5,287 bases of DNA from NCBI GenBank assembly GCA_937888925.1, contig CALARM010000360.1:1-5287 (forward strand), read 5' to 3'. The notes below the pieces were generated by a model. The model was not told the origin of the DNA. It did no database searches and saw only the letters and a program-made list of their open reading frames with translations. Positions 1 to 4,868 of the stretch are shown one piece after another (positions within the stretch are counted from its first letter, which is position 1; every line of letters starts with the position of its first letter). This DNA comes from an uncultured Synergistia bacterium (GTDB lineage Bacteria; Eremiobacterota; SpSt-956; JAKJGF01). The position numbers and the translations under genes were made by a program.

Positions 1-55
1 TGCACGGTCGGTTCTTAGGGGAGGAGGGAGCAGTAATGCTTTCTCCTTACCCGAC
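1..55 (+). mobile_element. Group II intron, 3' end (domain V 3' half and domain VI), truncated by window edge
   Basis: Bases 1-14 (TGCACGGTCGGTTC) match the 3' strand of a bacterial group II intron domain V, which normally ends in GGTTC. Bases 18-52 fold into domain VI: 18-32 pairs with 37-52 around a GTAA loop (33-36). The only unpaired base in the stem is A49, the expected branch-point adenosine. The intron should end a few bases past the stem, at about 55 (CCGAC); the exact junction could be 1-3 bases later. Group II introns are self-splicing retroelements that normally encode a reverse transcriptase/maturase in domain IV, which would lie left of this window. The ribozyme orientation implies that the host transcript runs on the + strand. 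The fold is seen directly; the presence of an intact intron is inferred. Confidence 0.85.
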
Positions 56-97
56 AACAGGGCACATTTTACATTTAATTTTCATAAAAGCCCTTAC

Positions 98-128
98 CTG
101 ATAAAAACTTTGTTTAATCAGCTTTTTT
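98..128 (+). terminator. Possible rho-independent terminator downstream of the group II intron
   Basis: Bases 98-121 form an imperfect hairpin: CTGAT pairs with ATCAG, then AAAC with GTTT across a small internal loop, capped by TTT. It is followed by C and six T (122-128). The T tract reads on the + strand, so it would end the transcript carrying the intron rather than the minus-strand gene to the right. The stem is AT-rich and therefore weak. Confidence 0.35.
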
Positions 129-176
129 AAAATTTTGTATATAACACTCTCCCTCTTTTCACTGTTTTACCTATTT

Positions 177-1127
177 TTACATCAAGCTGCCCAGAACCCT
201 AGTAATAAAAAAATTATAACTTTCTCTTATTGTTTTTTCAGTAATATCGGCTCTTCCTAAAGGTGTAAAAAATGATGCACATTCGGTGAGAGTGGTACCT
301 ACCTTACGTCCCAGCCTCAGTGCAGCCCACAGATCCCAGTAAGGAAGATCTGTGTAATCTATTGCCATAAGAGATTTATAATGAGTCGTGAAAGAATCCA
401 TGGCTTCAATTCCGAATATACACAGAATATCCAGTCTGGTGATAACAAGATCAATGAGAGGATCTCCTGCTCTTCCTTCCTCCCAGTCAATTATTGCCAC
501 CAGTTTATCATCCTGCCACAATATGTTGCCAGTCCAGAAATCTCCATGCAATAGTAAGGAAGAATTCCTCTGGTGTAATGGCCAGACATCTTTCAACACC
601 TCCCGAATAAGCCCTTCGTCCGAAGATAAAAGAGAATTATTAATGGACTTTCTATGGGAGAGTTCATCAAATATTTCTGCCTTTTCAGAAAGGAAAGACA
701 AGTCAGAAACGGAACAATTTACACTGTGAATCCCTGCCAGATGTGTGGCCATCTGAAGAATGTAATCGGATAAATTGGAAGGAGCGAATTCCTGCTTCCC
801 ATCGATATATTCTATGACCATATATGGCCTAGAGAAAATTTCACAGGATCTATCCAGATAATAAGGTTTTTGTGTGGGTAATCCCAGAGAAAATGTCATT
901 TGCAGGATCTTGAATTCTCTTTCTATCTTCTGTATATTTTGTTTTATTGCGCCTTTCCTTGGAAGACGAAGAACCACTTTTCTAATCAGTCCATTACTGT
1001 CTTCAATCTCAAGAGCTGCCATCTCCGATGAGCCTCCGCCTTCTAAATTCCATGTTCTGAGCAATCTGCTTTTCGGAGTTATCTTTCGAATCACCTGTTC
1101 AAATTTGTTGCATTCTCTCATAACCAT
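177..1127 (-). CDS. APH/choline-kinase family phosphotransferase
   Basis: This 316-residue protein has the protein-kinase-like fold of the aminoglycoside phosphotransferase (APH, Pfam PF01636) family, which transfers ATP gamma-phosphate to small hydroxylated substrates. A glycine/serine-rich nucleotide loop is at about residues 30-34 and the hinge MVIEYIDG at 103-110. The Brenner-type catalytic motif HGDFWTGNIL is at 194-203, with D196 the likely base and N201 a metal ligand. IDW at 213-215 supplies the Mg-binding D214. The length is normal for the family. The start ATG at 1127 is preceded by GAGGAG (complement of 1137-1142) at 9-nt spacing; an in-frame ATG at 1121 is an alternative. The protein is cytoplasmic, with no signal peptide. 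Substrate cannot be assigned: the family includes antibiotic kinases, homoserine, choline and fructosamine kinases, and many orphans. Nothing nearby indicates a resistance cassette. The Shine-Dalgarno lies within the last copy of a degenerate repeat array, so the upstream region may be rearranged. Confidence 0.9.
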   Translation of the reverse strand: MVMRECNKFEQVIRKITPKSRLLRTWNLEGGGSSEMAALEIEDSNGLIRKVVLRLPRKGAIKQNIQKIEREFKILQMTFSLGLPTQKPYYLDRSCEIFSRPYMVIEYIDGKQEFAPSNLSDYILQMATHLAGIHSVNCSVSDLSFLSEKAEIFDELSHRKSINNSLLSSDEGLIREVLKDVWPLHQRNSSLLLHGDFWTGNILWQDDKLVAIIDWEEGRAGDPLIDLVITRLDILCIFGIEAMDSFTTHYKSLMAIDYTDLPYWDLWAALRLGRKVGTTLTECASFFTPLGRADITEKTIRESYNFFITRVLGSLM

Positions 1128-1130
1128 ATA

Positions 1131-1312
1131 TTGTGACTCCTCTCATCAGGTCATACTGCTTAACATATAAAAATGAAAAGGTGTGAAGGTTGTAACAAAG
1201 TTTCGATCCCTTATTCATCAGGTCACCCAGTCCTAACCAAGCTGTTCTTCTGGGAATGAGTCTATAAGAGTAAGTCACAATCCCTTTTTCATCAGGTCAA
1301 TCAGTTATTCCA
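1131..1312. CRISPR. Degenerate CRISPR-like repeat array (three copies), probable relic
   Basis: The 11-mer TCATCAGGTCA occurs exactly three times, at 1143-1153, 1215-1225 and 1289-1299, so the period is 72 and 74 bp. Similarity extends to both sides. The middle copy (1200-1237) begins GTTTCGATCCCTTAT and ends CCTAAC. The right copy (from 1274) begins GTCACAATCCCTTTT. The left copy is more diverged but also ends in TTAAC (1164). Taking repeats of about 37-38 bp leaves unrelated spacers of about 35 bp (1165-1199) and 36 bp (1238-1273), which is ordinary CRISPR geometry; the GTTTC...CCC...AAC form is also typical of CRISPR repeats. The divergence between copies and the absence of cas genes here suggest a dead remnant. 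Alternatives are a diverged tandem repeat or three regulatory sites about seven helical turns apart. The left copy overlaps the ribosome binding site of the phosphotransferase gene. Confidence 0.45.
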
Positions 1313-1407
1313 CATCTGACAGAAAATTCCCTTATGGGTCTGCTAAACGGAAATTGTATCTATACTCTCGCGCATAAATAATGACATAAAAATATTTACT
1401 GTAAAAT

Positions 1408-1437
1408 TAAGTAATTATAAGAGTTTATAATTATTTA
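1408..1437 (-). terminator. AT-only hairpin at the end of the receiver gene, possible terminator
   Basis: Bases 1408-1420 pair with 1425-1437 over a GAGT loop, giving a 13-bp stem made almost entirely of A-T pairs with one G-T. It overlaps the stop codon of the receiver gene. On the minus strand the hairpin is followed by a short AATTTT stretch. Intrinsic terminators usually have a GC-rich stem and a longer T run, so this may be only a weak terminator or a 3'-end stabilising hairpin. Confidence 0.3.
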
Positions 1438-1823
1438 CTGATGCACTTATTAACAGATTTGAGTATATCAAAAACCCTCCCCACCGCATCTCTCAGCTTC
1501 CCGGCACTGACTGGCTTATCAATCCATTCCGTAACACCTGCAGCTCTGCCTTCCGCCTTTATCTCTTCTTCGGATTCCGACGATACCATAATAACAGGAA
1601 TAGCCTTATAATCAGGATTTTCTCTTATTCTTTTTACCAGTTCAAGGCCGTTTACATGGGGCATATGAAGGTCTGTAATAACCATTTTTACTGAAGGATT
1701 TATCTTTTCTAGCGCGTCTTTCCCGTCAACTGCTTCTATTACTTCATGGCCCTCTTCTTTTAATAAAGCACTTATTATATAGCGACCGCTGGCAGTATCA
1801 TCAACAATCATTATTTCTGACAT
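1431..1823 (-). CDS. Stand-alone response regulator receiver protein (CheY-like)
   Basis: This 130-residue protein consists of a single receiver domain with no output domain. The acidic pocket is D8-D9, the phosphoacceptor is D51 in ITDLHMPHVNGLEL, the switch Ser is in VMVSSES (S81 or S82), and the invariant Lys is K103 in WIDKPVSAGKL. All residues needed for phosphotransfer are present, so it should accept phosphate from a histidine kinase or phosphotransfer protein encoded elsewhere. As in CheY/Spo0F-type proteins, output would be by protein-protein contact. The ATG at 1823 is preceded by GAGAGG (complement of 1835-1840) at 11-nt spacing. No kinase gene adjoins it, so its pathway is unknown. 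A diverged copy of its last part survives as a fragment at 3783-3866. Confidence 0.93.
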   Translation of the reverse strand: MSEIMIVDDTASGRYIISALLKEEGHEVIEAVDGKDALEKINPSVKMVITDLHMPHVNGLELVKRIRENPDYKAIPVIMVSSESEEEIKAEGRAAGVTEWIDKPVSAGKLRDAVGRVFDILKSVNKCISK

Positions 1824-2213
1824 CCGTGTCTATTCCTCTCTGTTTTCATTTCACATATATTACTCTATAGTAAATATAAATTCCTTTTATAAAATTATTA
1901 AATTTTTTTAAAAATTATATACAGAAATTAATTTGACTTATTGTAACACCTTACTATATATCAAAAAGGACACTTTTTTACTATAAAAAGTAACAATATT
2001 TTATTTTTCTGTATAAAATTTTGCAAAGTGAAGAAATCCTGTTAAATCAACATTCTTAAACTTCAGGGTGCTTACTCAGAGTGAATTTATTCATTTTAAA
2101 TAAATTTTTGCAGTTTTTGACTTAATTCTAAAAAAGATTTATACTTTTTTTTACTGTGAAGATTTTTACGGATTATAATATATAAAAAATAACAAAATAA
2201 AGGAGAAGTGTTT
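1824..2213. other. AT-rich divergent intergenic region (about 390 bp) with no gene
   Basis: This region separates the minus-strand receiver gene from the plus-strand secreted-protein gene. I see no credible coding frame. It holds the promoter at 2117-2145. A second, poorer promoter-like pair (TTGACT 1933-1938, TATATA 1955-1960, 16-nt spacer) is followed immediately by an AT hairpin (1972-1978 with 1985-1991). Another AT hairpin (AATTTATT 2084-2091 with AATAAATT 2099-2106) precedes five T. In such AT-rich sequence these small hairpins and the second promoter could arise by chance. Confidence 0.5.
2117..2145 (+). promoter_or_regulatory. Sigma-70/sigma-A type promoter for the secreted protein gene
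   Basis: The -35 element TTGACT (2117-2122) and -10 element TATACT (2140-2145) are separated by exactly 17 bp. Transcription would start near 2152, giving a leader of about 60 nt before the ATG at 2214. Confidence 0.7.
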
Positions 2214-2810
2214 ATGAAAAAAGCTTTATTTGTCTATGTACTTTTAATATTATCTTCTATCCCATGTCTCGCTGAATGGAAAAAAGAGTATTATATCCGG
2301 CCTGGCGGAATATATACTCTTGAACGATCTACTAATACTTTTACTGCATTTATAAAACTCGGAGATACTAAGCAAAATGCACTCGCTCAAATGAGCAGGA
2401 AAGCCGATCTCTATGGCACTACGATAGACACTTTTGCCTTTGTCGACAGCAAATATGAGCCGGAGCCCTGCGGACTCATTCTGTATACTTATAGTGTTAT
2501 CGTGCCGCCGGAGCAGCAGGAGGGCGTGGGCGTAATGTCTCCATTTGATAACAGCAGTATGAATCCGGCCATTAAAAGTATCAGTATTTACGATGCAAGA
2601 ATAAGAACTTTAAAGGGGATAGGTGTGGGAAATACAGTAAAGCAGTTGTTTGACGCCCATGGGAATCCTGGGATAAACTGGCAGGGGTATGGCAGTAATG
2701 GATGGTGCATGGAATATGCAACAAAAGAAGGAAGAATTTACTTTTCTGTGGGCCAAACCTCACAAATTACTTACGATTCGATAATAGGGGCGATACATTT
2801 AACTTATTAA
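2214..2810 (+). CDS. Small secreted protein of unknown function
   Basis: I do not recognise this 198-residue protein. ATG 2214 is chosen because AGGAG (2201-2205) sits 8 nt upstream; a GTG at 2208 in the same frame is only 2 nt from that site and is unlikely. Residues 1-20 (MKKALFVYVLLILSSIPCLA) are a classical Sec signal peptide with likely cleavage after CLA. The cysteine at 18 lacks a proper lipobox, so it is probably not a lipoprotein. The mature part is soluble, with two similar stretches: FIKLGDTKQNALAQM at about 47-60, and LKGIGVGNTVKQLF at about 133-146 followed by HGNP. Both have the 'lG.t...al/v..lf...G' pattern seen in BamE/SmpA-like or PepSY-like two-layer domains, so an internal duplication is possible. 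It is monocistronic, with its own promoter and terminator. Confidence 0.8.
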   Translation: MKKALFVYVLLILSSIPCLAEWKKEYYIRPGGIYTLERSTNTFTAFIKLGDTKQNALAQMSRKADLYGTTIDTFAFVDSKYEPEPCGLILYTYSVIVPPEQQEGVGVMSPFDNSSMNPAIKSISIYDARIRTLKGIGVGNTVKQLFDAHGNPGINWQGYGSNGWCMEYATKEGRIYFSVGQTSQITYDSIIGAIHLTY

Positions 2811-2849
2811 CTATGTGATTTCCTTTTTCCATCCAGAGCCAAAAAACAA

Positions 2850-2879
2850 AAAAGGCCTTATAGAATAAGCTTTTCTTTA
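2850..2879 (+). terminator. Intrinsic terminator after the secreted protein gene
   Basis: AAAAG (2850-2854) and CTTAT (2857-2861) pair with ATAAG (2865-2869) and CTTTT (2870-2874). Loop is AGA and a 2-nt GC bulge sits on the left arm. The T-rich 3' arm runs on into CTTTAT. It lies about 40 nt beyond the stop at 2810, the usual place for a terminator, and insulates the operon downstream. Confidence 0.6.
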
Positions 2880-2903
2880 TGTGATTGGTATGTGATCATC
2901 CAC

Positions 2904-2932
2904 TTTACAATAATTCAGAAAAATAATATAAT
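2904..2932 (+). promoter_or_regulatory. Promoter for the small-protein / aspartic protease operon
   Basis: TTTACA (2904-2909) and a perfect TATAAT (2927-2932) are separated by 17 bp. Predicted start is near 2939, so the leader is only about 16 nt, just enough for the AGGGGG Shine-Dalgarno (2941-2946) of the first gene. Confidence 0.75.
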
Positions 2933-2954
2933 AAATTTATAGGGGGTGGAAAAA

Positions 2955-3194
2955 ATGTTCGAAAAAGAATTAGATTTTTTCATTGAAAACCAGAAAGAAT
3001 TAGTTAAGAAATATAATGGTAAAGTCCTGGCTATTAAAGAACAGGAAATAATAGGAATATATAACACCCCTCTTGAAGCATATATTGAAGCCCAAAAAGA
3101 ACATGAACTTGGAACATTTGCCATTCAACCATGCAGACCAGGGCCTGAGGCATACACGATTACTATTTCCACTCAAGGATTATTTGTCGAATGA
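2955..3194 (+). CDS. Small conserved-type protein paired with the aspartic protease (DUF5678-like)
   Basis: The product is 79 residues. ATG 2955 is preferred over the in-frame GTG at 2946 because the purine-rich AGGGGG (2941-2946) lies 8 nt before the ATG and overlaps the GTG. An N-terminal amphipathic helix (ELDFFIENQKELVKKY) is followed by NGKVLAIKEQEIIGIY, a short beta-hairpin. Then come a helix (LEAYIEAQKEH) and a strand (GTFAIQPC). This 'helix, GK.VAI....iig, EA......H' layout resembles small DUF5678-type proteins, which I recall occurring beside retropepsin-like proteases; the family call is from memory of the pattern. It has no signal or membrane segment. Its stop overlaps the protease start (ATGA, 3191-3194), so the two are translationally coupled and probably act together, perhaps as binding partner, inhibitor or substrate of the protease. 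Confidence 0.82.
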   Translation: MFEKELDFFIENQKELVKKYNGKVLAIKEQEIIGIYNTPLEAYIEAQKEHELGTFAIQPCRPGPEAYTITISTQGLFVE

Positions 3195-3760
3195 ACATTA
3201 TAGAAGTTCAGGGTTTTACCGTAGAATATCCAGGGTTAATTCCTCATATTATCACATCGGCATGGGTAGCAAAAAGCTCTCTTTCTACTTCCGTTCAGAA
3301 CCCAACACCTACAGAAACAAAAGCATTATGGGATACAGGTGCAACAAACAGCGTAATCACGCAGAGCATAGCAAAAGAACTTAATTTAATTCCAACAGGT
3401 GCCGTCAGGGTTAATCATGCCGGAGGGCAAAGCACAAGGCACACTTATATCATTGATTTATATCTACCAAATAAAGTGGTGTTTTGCGGAGTTACAGTAT
3501 CAGAATGCCCTGACACTATTGGTAATTTTAATATAATTATCGGAATGGACATTATAACACAGGGAGATTTTGTAATAACAAATTTTAATAGAAAAACGGC
3601 AGTAAGTTTCAGATATCCTTCTATTGAAAAAATAGATTTTGGAAAAGAAAAGCATTCACCATCCCAGGGAAAGGTAGGGCGAAATGCCCCTTGCCCTTGT
3701 GGGAAAAAGAAAGCCGATGGAACTCCTATTAAGTTTAAAAGCTGCTGTGGAAAAATATAG
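3191..3760 (+). CDS. Retropepsin-like aspartic protease with C-terminal SEC-C zinc motif
   Basis: The protein is 189 residues. Residues 44-56 carry the retroviral-type aspartic protease motif (WDTGATNSVI, catalytic D48-T49-G50). The flap-like HAGGQST is at 76-82, and IIIGMDII at 115-122 fits the hydrophobic-hydrophobic-G motif that closes a retropepsin domain. Such proteins act as homodimers, each giving one Asp. After a linker, residues 163-188 form an SEC-C motif (GRNAPCPCGKKK ... KFKSCCGK, ligands C168, C170, C185, C186). This small zinc finger is best known from the SecA C-terminus, where it binds SecB and ribosomes. The fusion suggests the protease is guided to ribosomes, SecB-like chaperones or nascent proteins. 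There is no signal peptide, so it is cytoplasmic. ATG 3191 overlaps the previous stop; AAGGA (3175-3179) is a possible ribosome site. The natural substrate is unknown. Confidence 0.88.
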   Translation: MNIIEVQGFTVEYPGLIPHIITSAWVAKSSLSTSVQNPTPTETKALWDTGATNSVITQSIAKELNLIPTGAVRVNHAGGQSTRHTYIIDLYLPNKVVFCGVTVSECPDTIGNFNIIIGMDIITQGDFVITNFNRKTAVSFRYPSIEKIDFGKEKHSPSQGKVGRNAPCPCGKKKADGTPIKFKSCCGKI

Positions 3761-3782
3761 ATTTACGACTTAAAATTTTTAT

Positions 3783-3866
3783 CTACCTTCCTTTAATCAA
3801 AACCCTCCCCACCGAGTCTCTCAATCTCCCGGCACTGACCGGCTTATCAGTCATACCAGTAAATCC
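3783..3866 (-). pseudogene. Receiver-domain C-terminal fragment (relic of a CheY-like gene)
   Basis: Read on the minus strand this gives 27 codons and a stop. The residues DKPVSAGRLRDSVGRV are almost identical to residues 102-117 of the receiver protein at 1431-1823 (DKPVSAGKLRDAVGRV), and the preceding GFTGMT aligns with GVTEWI. The DNA of 3799-3849 matches 1471-1521 at 45 of 51 positions. Upstream of 3866 the match disappears: no aspartate pocket, phosphoacceptor or start codon can be found. It is therefore a decayed remnant of a second receiver gene, or a partial duplication, and should not yield a working protein. Confidence 0.8.
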
Positions 3867-3987
3867 CTTCCCATTGCATCCTATCCATCTTCGCCATCCG
3901 CCAGGGCCCGGCAGGAAAGTTTCTTCCGGAAATGGTGAAATATTCCTTATAGAAGGGAATGTTATTTACGGCCCGGCGACTATTATG

Positions 3988-4146
3988 GCAGAAAAGATAT
4001 GCTATAACACGAATTGCTTACATACTTCGGCAGACCATGCCATACAGGTTCGAATTCTGTTGTCTCCGCATAAAGAATAGGGGATGTAGCCTAACGGTAA
4101 GGCAAAGTTTTAAATAAAGCAATTCAAACTCGCATATCTTTTCTGC
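3988..4146 (+). ncRNA. Y RNA-like (YrlA-type) ncRNA with a circularly permuted tRNA-like module
   Basis: The ends pair in a long stalk: 3988-4002 with 4132-4146 (15 bp, perfect), an internal loop, 4011-4019 with 4117-4125 (9 bp), then ACTT 4024-4027 with AAGT 4105-4108. Inside are tRNA parts in permuted order. First is a variable-arm-like hairpin (GGCA 4029-4032 / TGCC 4038-4041). Next is a T arm (stem 4044-4048 / 4056-4060, loop TTCGAAT). Then comes a 7-bp acceptor-like stem (4061-4067 / 4080-4086, three G-U) closed by a 12-nt loop. Last is a D arm (GCCT 4089-4092 / AGGC 4100-4103, loop AACGGTA with the conserved GG). The stalk takes the place of the anticodon arm and there is no CCA end. 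Bacterial Y RNAs of the YrlA class are known to pair their ends into a Ro60-binding stem and to carry such a tRNA mimic, often tethering Ro60 to PNPase. CGAA at 4010-4013 in the stalk recalls the Ro-binding motif but is not a full match. The fold is seen directly; the Y RNA identity is inferred. No convincing promoter was found. Confidence 0.75.
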
Positions 4147-4169
4147 TTACTGAGGCAGTTCTATTGAAT

Positions 4170-4221
4170 ATTCCCCAGGGAGCAGATGCGCAAACTTTGC
4201 GTATCCACTTCCCTGGGAAAT
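4170..4221. other. Large stem-loop of unknown function next to the Y RNA-like gene
   Basis: CCCAGGGA (4174-4181) pairs perfectly with TCCCTGGG (4210-4217), extended by ATT (4170-4172) with AAT (4219-4221) across one mismatch. Within it GCGCAA (4188-4193) pairs with TTGCGT (4197-4202) around ACT. No T tract follows on either strand, so it is not a standard terminator. It could be part of a second small RNA beside the tRNA mimic, or an RNA-end structure. The rest of 4222-4317 shows nothing I can name. Confidence 0.5.
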
Positions 4222-4317
4222 CCCTCAAATACAGGCTCCAGTAAAAGGCCAGGGTTAATTTAAGATAAAATGAAATCGCTGGCATCTACATCCCTACACA
4301 AAACGGTAATTGTTCTG

Positions 4318-4560
4318 TTACTTTAAACACAAGGAATGCCCCAAATCACACCTGGCAGTCCCACTACCTACCACTGAATTAAGCTCACCATCCGATAGCT
4401 CTTCCCCCACCTGTTTTAACTCCTCTGCTGTAAACTCAAATCCATCTTTTAATACAAAAGCCTTCCTGGCTTCATTGTCTTTACATTCGTTGACTTTCTT
4501 TCTGAAATCCTCGTCTGTCTTCATTCTTTCTATGAATGCTTTAGCGGCTTCCATACTCAT
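4318..4560 (-). CDS. Nif11-family RiPP precursor peptide (second of tandem pair)
   Basis: This 80-residue precursor belongs to the Nif11-like leader peptide family: a helical leader (MSMEAAKAFIERMKTDEDF at the N-terminus) ends in the family hallmark EELSDGEL near 53-60, then a cleavage region VVGSG (63-67), where the usual double glycine is degenerate. The core is about 13-14 residues (TARCDLGHSLCLK) with two cysteines in C-x6-C. ATG 4560 is the start: AAGGAGGT (complement of 4568-4575) is 7 nt upstream. The longer frame from 4578 would translate the Shine-Dalgarno itself as KEV. The stop of the upstream precursor abuts this site, so the two are coupled. Such peptides are modified on the core by enzymes guided by the leader and exported by a C39-peptidase ABC transporter. 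None is in view, so it may be modified in trans. Confidence 0.88.
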   Translation of the reverse strand: MSMEAAKAFIERMKTDEDFRKKVNECKDNEARKAFVLKDGFEFTAEELKQVGEELSDGELNSVVGSGTARCDLGHSLCLK

Positions 4561-4574
4561 AACAGCTACCTCCT

Positions 4575-4826
4575 TCATATGAACATCTTATGATACTTGC
4601 ATATGAAAGCATCTATCGGACACAGAGCCCCTCCACTCACGTCGGATACTACGTCATCGCTTAATTCAGCTTTAGCCAAGTCCAGATCATCTTTAGTAAA
4701 GTTAAAACCTGCATGTTTTACAAATGCCATACGTGTTTCCTGGTCTTTACATTCATTTACTTTGTTTCTGAAGTCCTCATCTGTCTTCATTCTTTCTATA
4801 AATGCTTTTGCGGATTCCATACTCAT
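4575..4826 (-). CDS. Nif11-family RiPP precursor peptide (first of tandem pair)
   Basis: This is an 83-residue precursor. Leader residues 1-28 are identical to those of the neighbouring copy at 26 of 28 positions, including C26. ELSDDVV (54-60) and a proper double glycine (G65-G66) mark the cleavage site. The predicted 17-residue core (ALCPIDAFICKYHKMFI) has C69 and C76 in the same C-x6-C spacing as its partner but an otherwise unrelated, hydrophobic sequence. It contains no Ser or Thr, so lanthionine rings are impossible. A disulfide, or a Cys thioether of sactipeptide/ranthipeptide type, would fit. ATG 4826 is used because AAGGAGGT (complement of 4834-4841) lies 7 nt upstream; the longer frame from 4844 reads through that site. 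The TGA stop (4577-4575) directly precedes the AGGAGG of the second gene. Constant leader with variable core is the normal Nif11 pattern. Confidence 0.9.
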   Translation of the reverse strand: MSMESAKAFIERMKTDEDFRNKVNECKDQETRMAFVKHAGFNFTKDDLDLAKAELSDDVVSDVSGGALCPIDAFICKYHKMFI

Positions 4827-4857
4827 AACAGCTACCTCCTTCATAATAAATAAAGTA

Positions 4858-4863
4858 ATTATA
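4858..4863 (-). promoter_or_regulatory. -10 box of the Nif11 precursor operon promoter
   Basis: On the minus strand bases 4863-4858 read TATAAT, a perfect -10 box, placing the transcript start near 4851 and leaving a leader of about 25 nt before ATG 4826. No good -35 hexamer is found at 16-18 bp. The 11-bp repeats occupy that position instead, which suggests an activator-dependent promoter. Confidence 0.55.
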
Positions 4864-4868
4864 ACATG

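Noticed and set aside
388..1170. Plus-strand open frames opposite the phosphotransferase
   Set aside because: No ribosome sites and no sensible protein; the minus strand carries all the catalytic motifs.
1318..1349. A fourth repeat copy in the CRISPR-like array
   Set aside because: TTCCCTTATGGGTC has partial resemblance, but the TCATCAGGTCA core is missing and the spacing is wrong.
3073..3384. A 103-codon plus-strand frame overlapping the protease operon
   Set aside because: It overlaps two better-supported coupled genes in another frame and has no ribosome site.
3874..4080. Open frame of 68 codons on the + strand
   Set aside because: It has no ribosome site or recognisable protein features, and its second half lies in the highly structured Y RNA-like element.
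3988..4146. An ordinary tRNA gene or two half tRNAs from a tandem tRNA cluster
   Set aside because: The T arm precedes the D arm, there is no anticodon loop or CCA end, and the outer sequences pair perfectly over 15 bp, which two unrelated tRNA remnants would not do.
3988..4146. Two-piece (permuted) tmRNA
   Set aside because: The D arm is a full tRNA-type arm and there is no tag-coding frame or pseudoknot region; the element is also too short.
4575..4826. Lanthipeptide (prochlorosin-like) core
   Set aside because: Nif11 leaders occur in prochlorosins, but this core has no Ser or Thr to form lanthionines, and no LanM gene is nearby.
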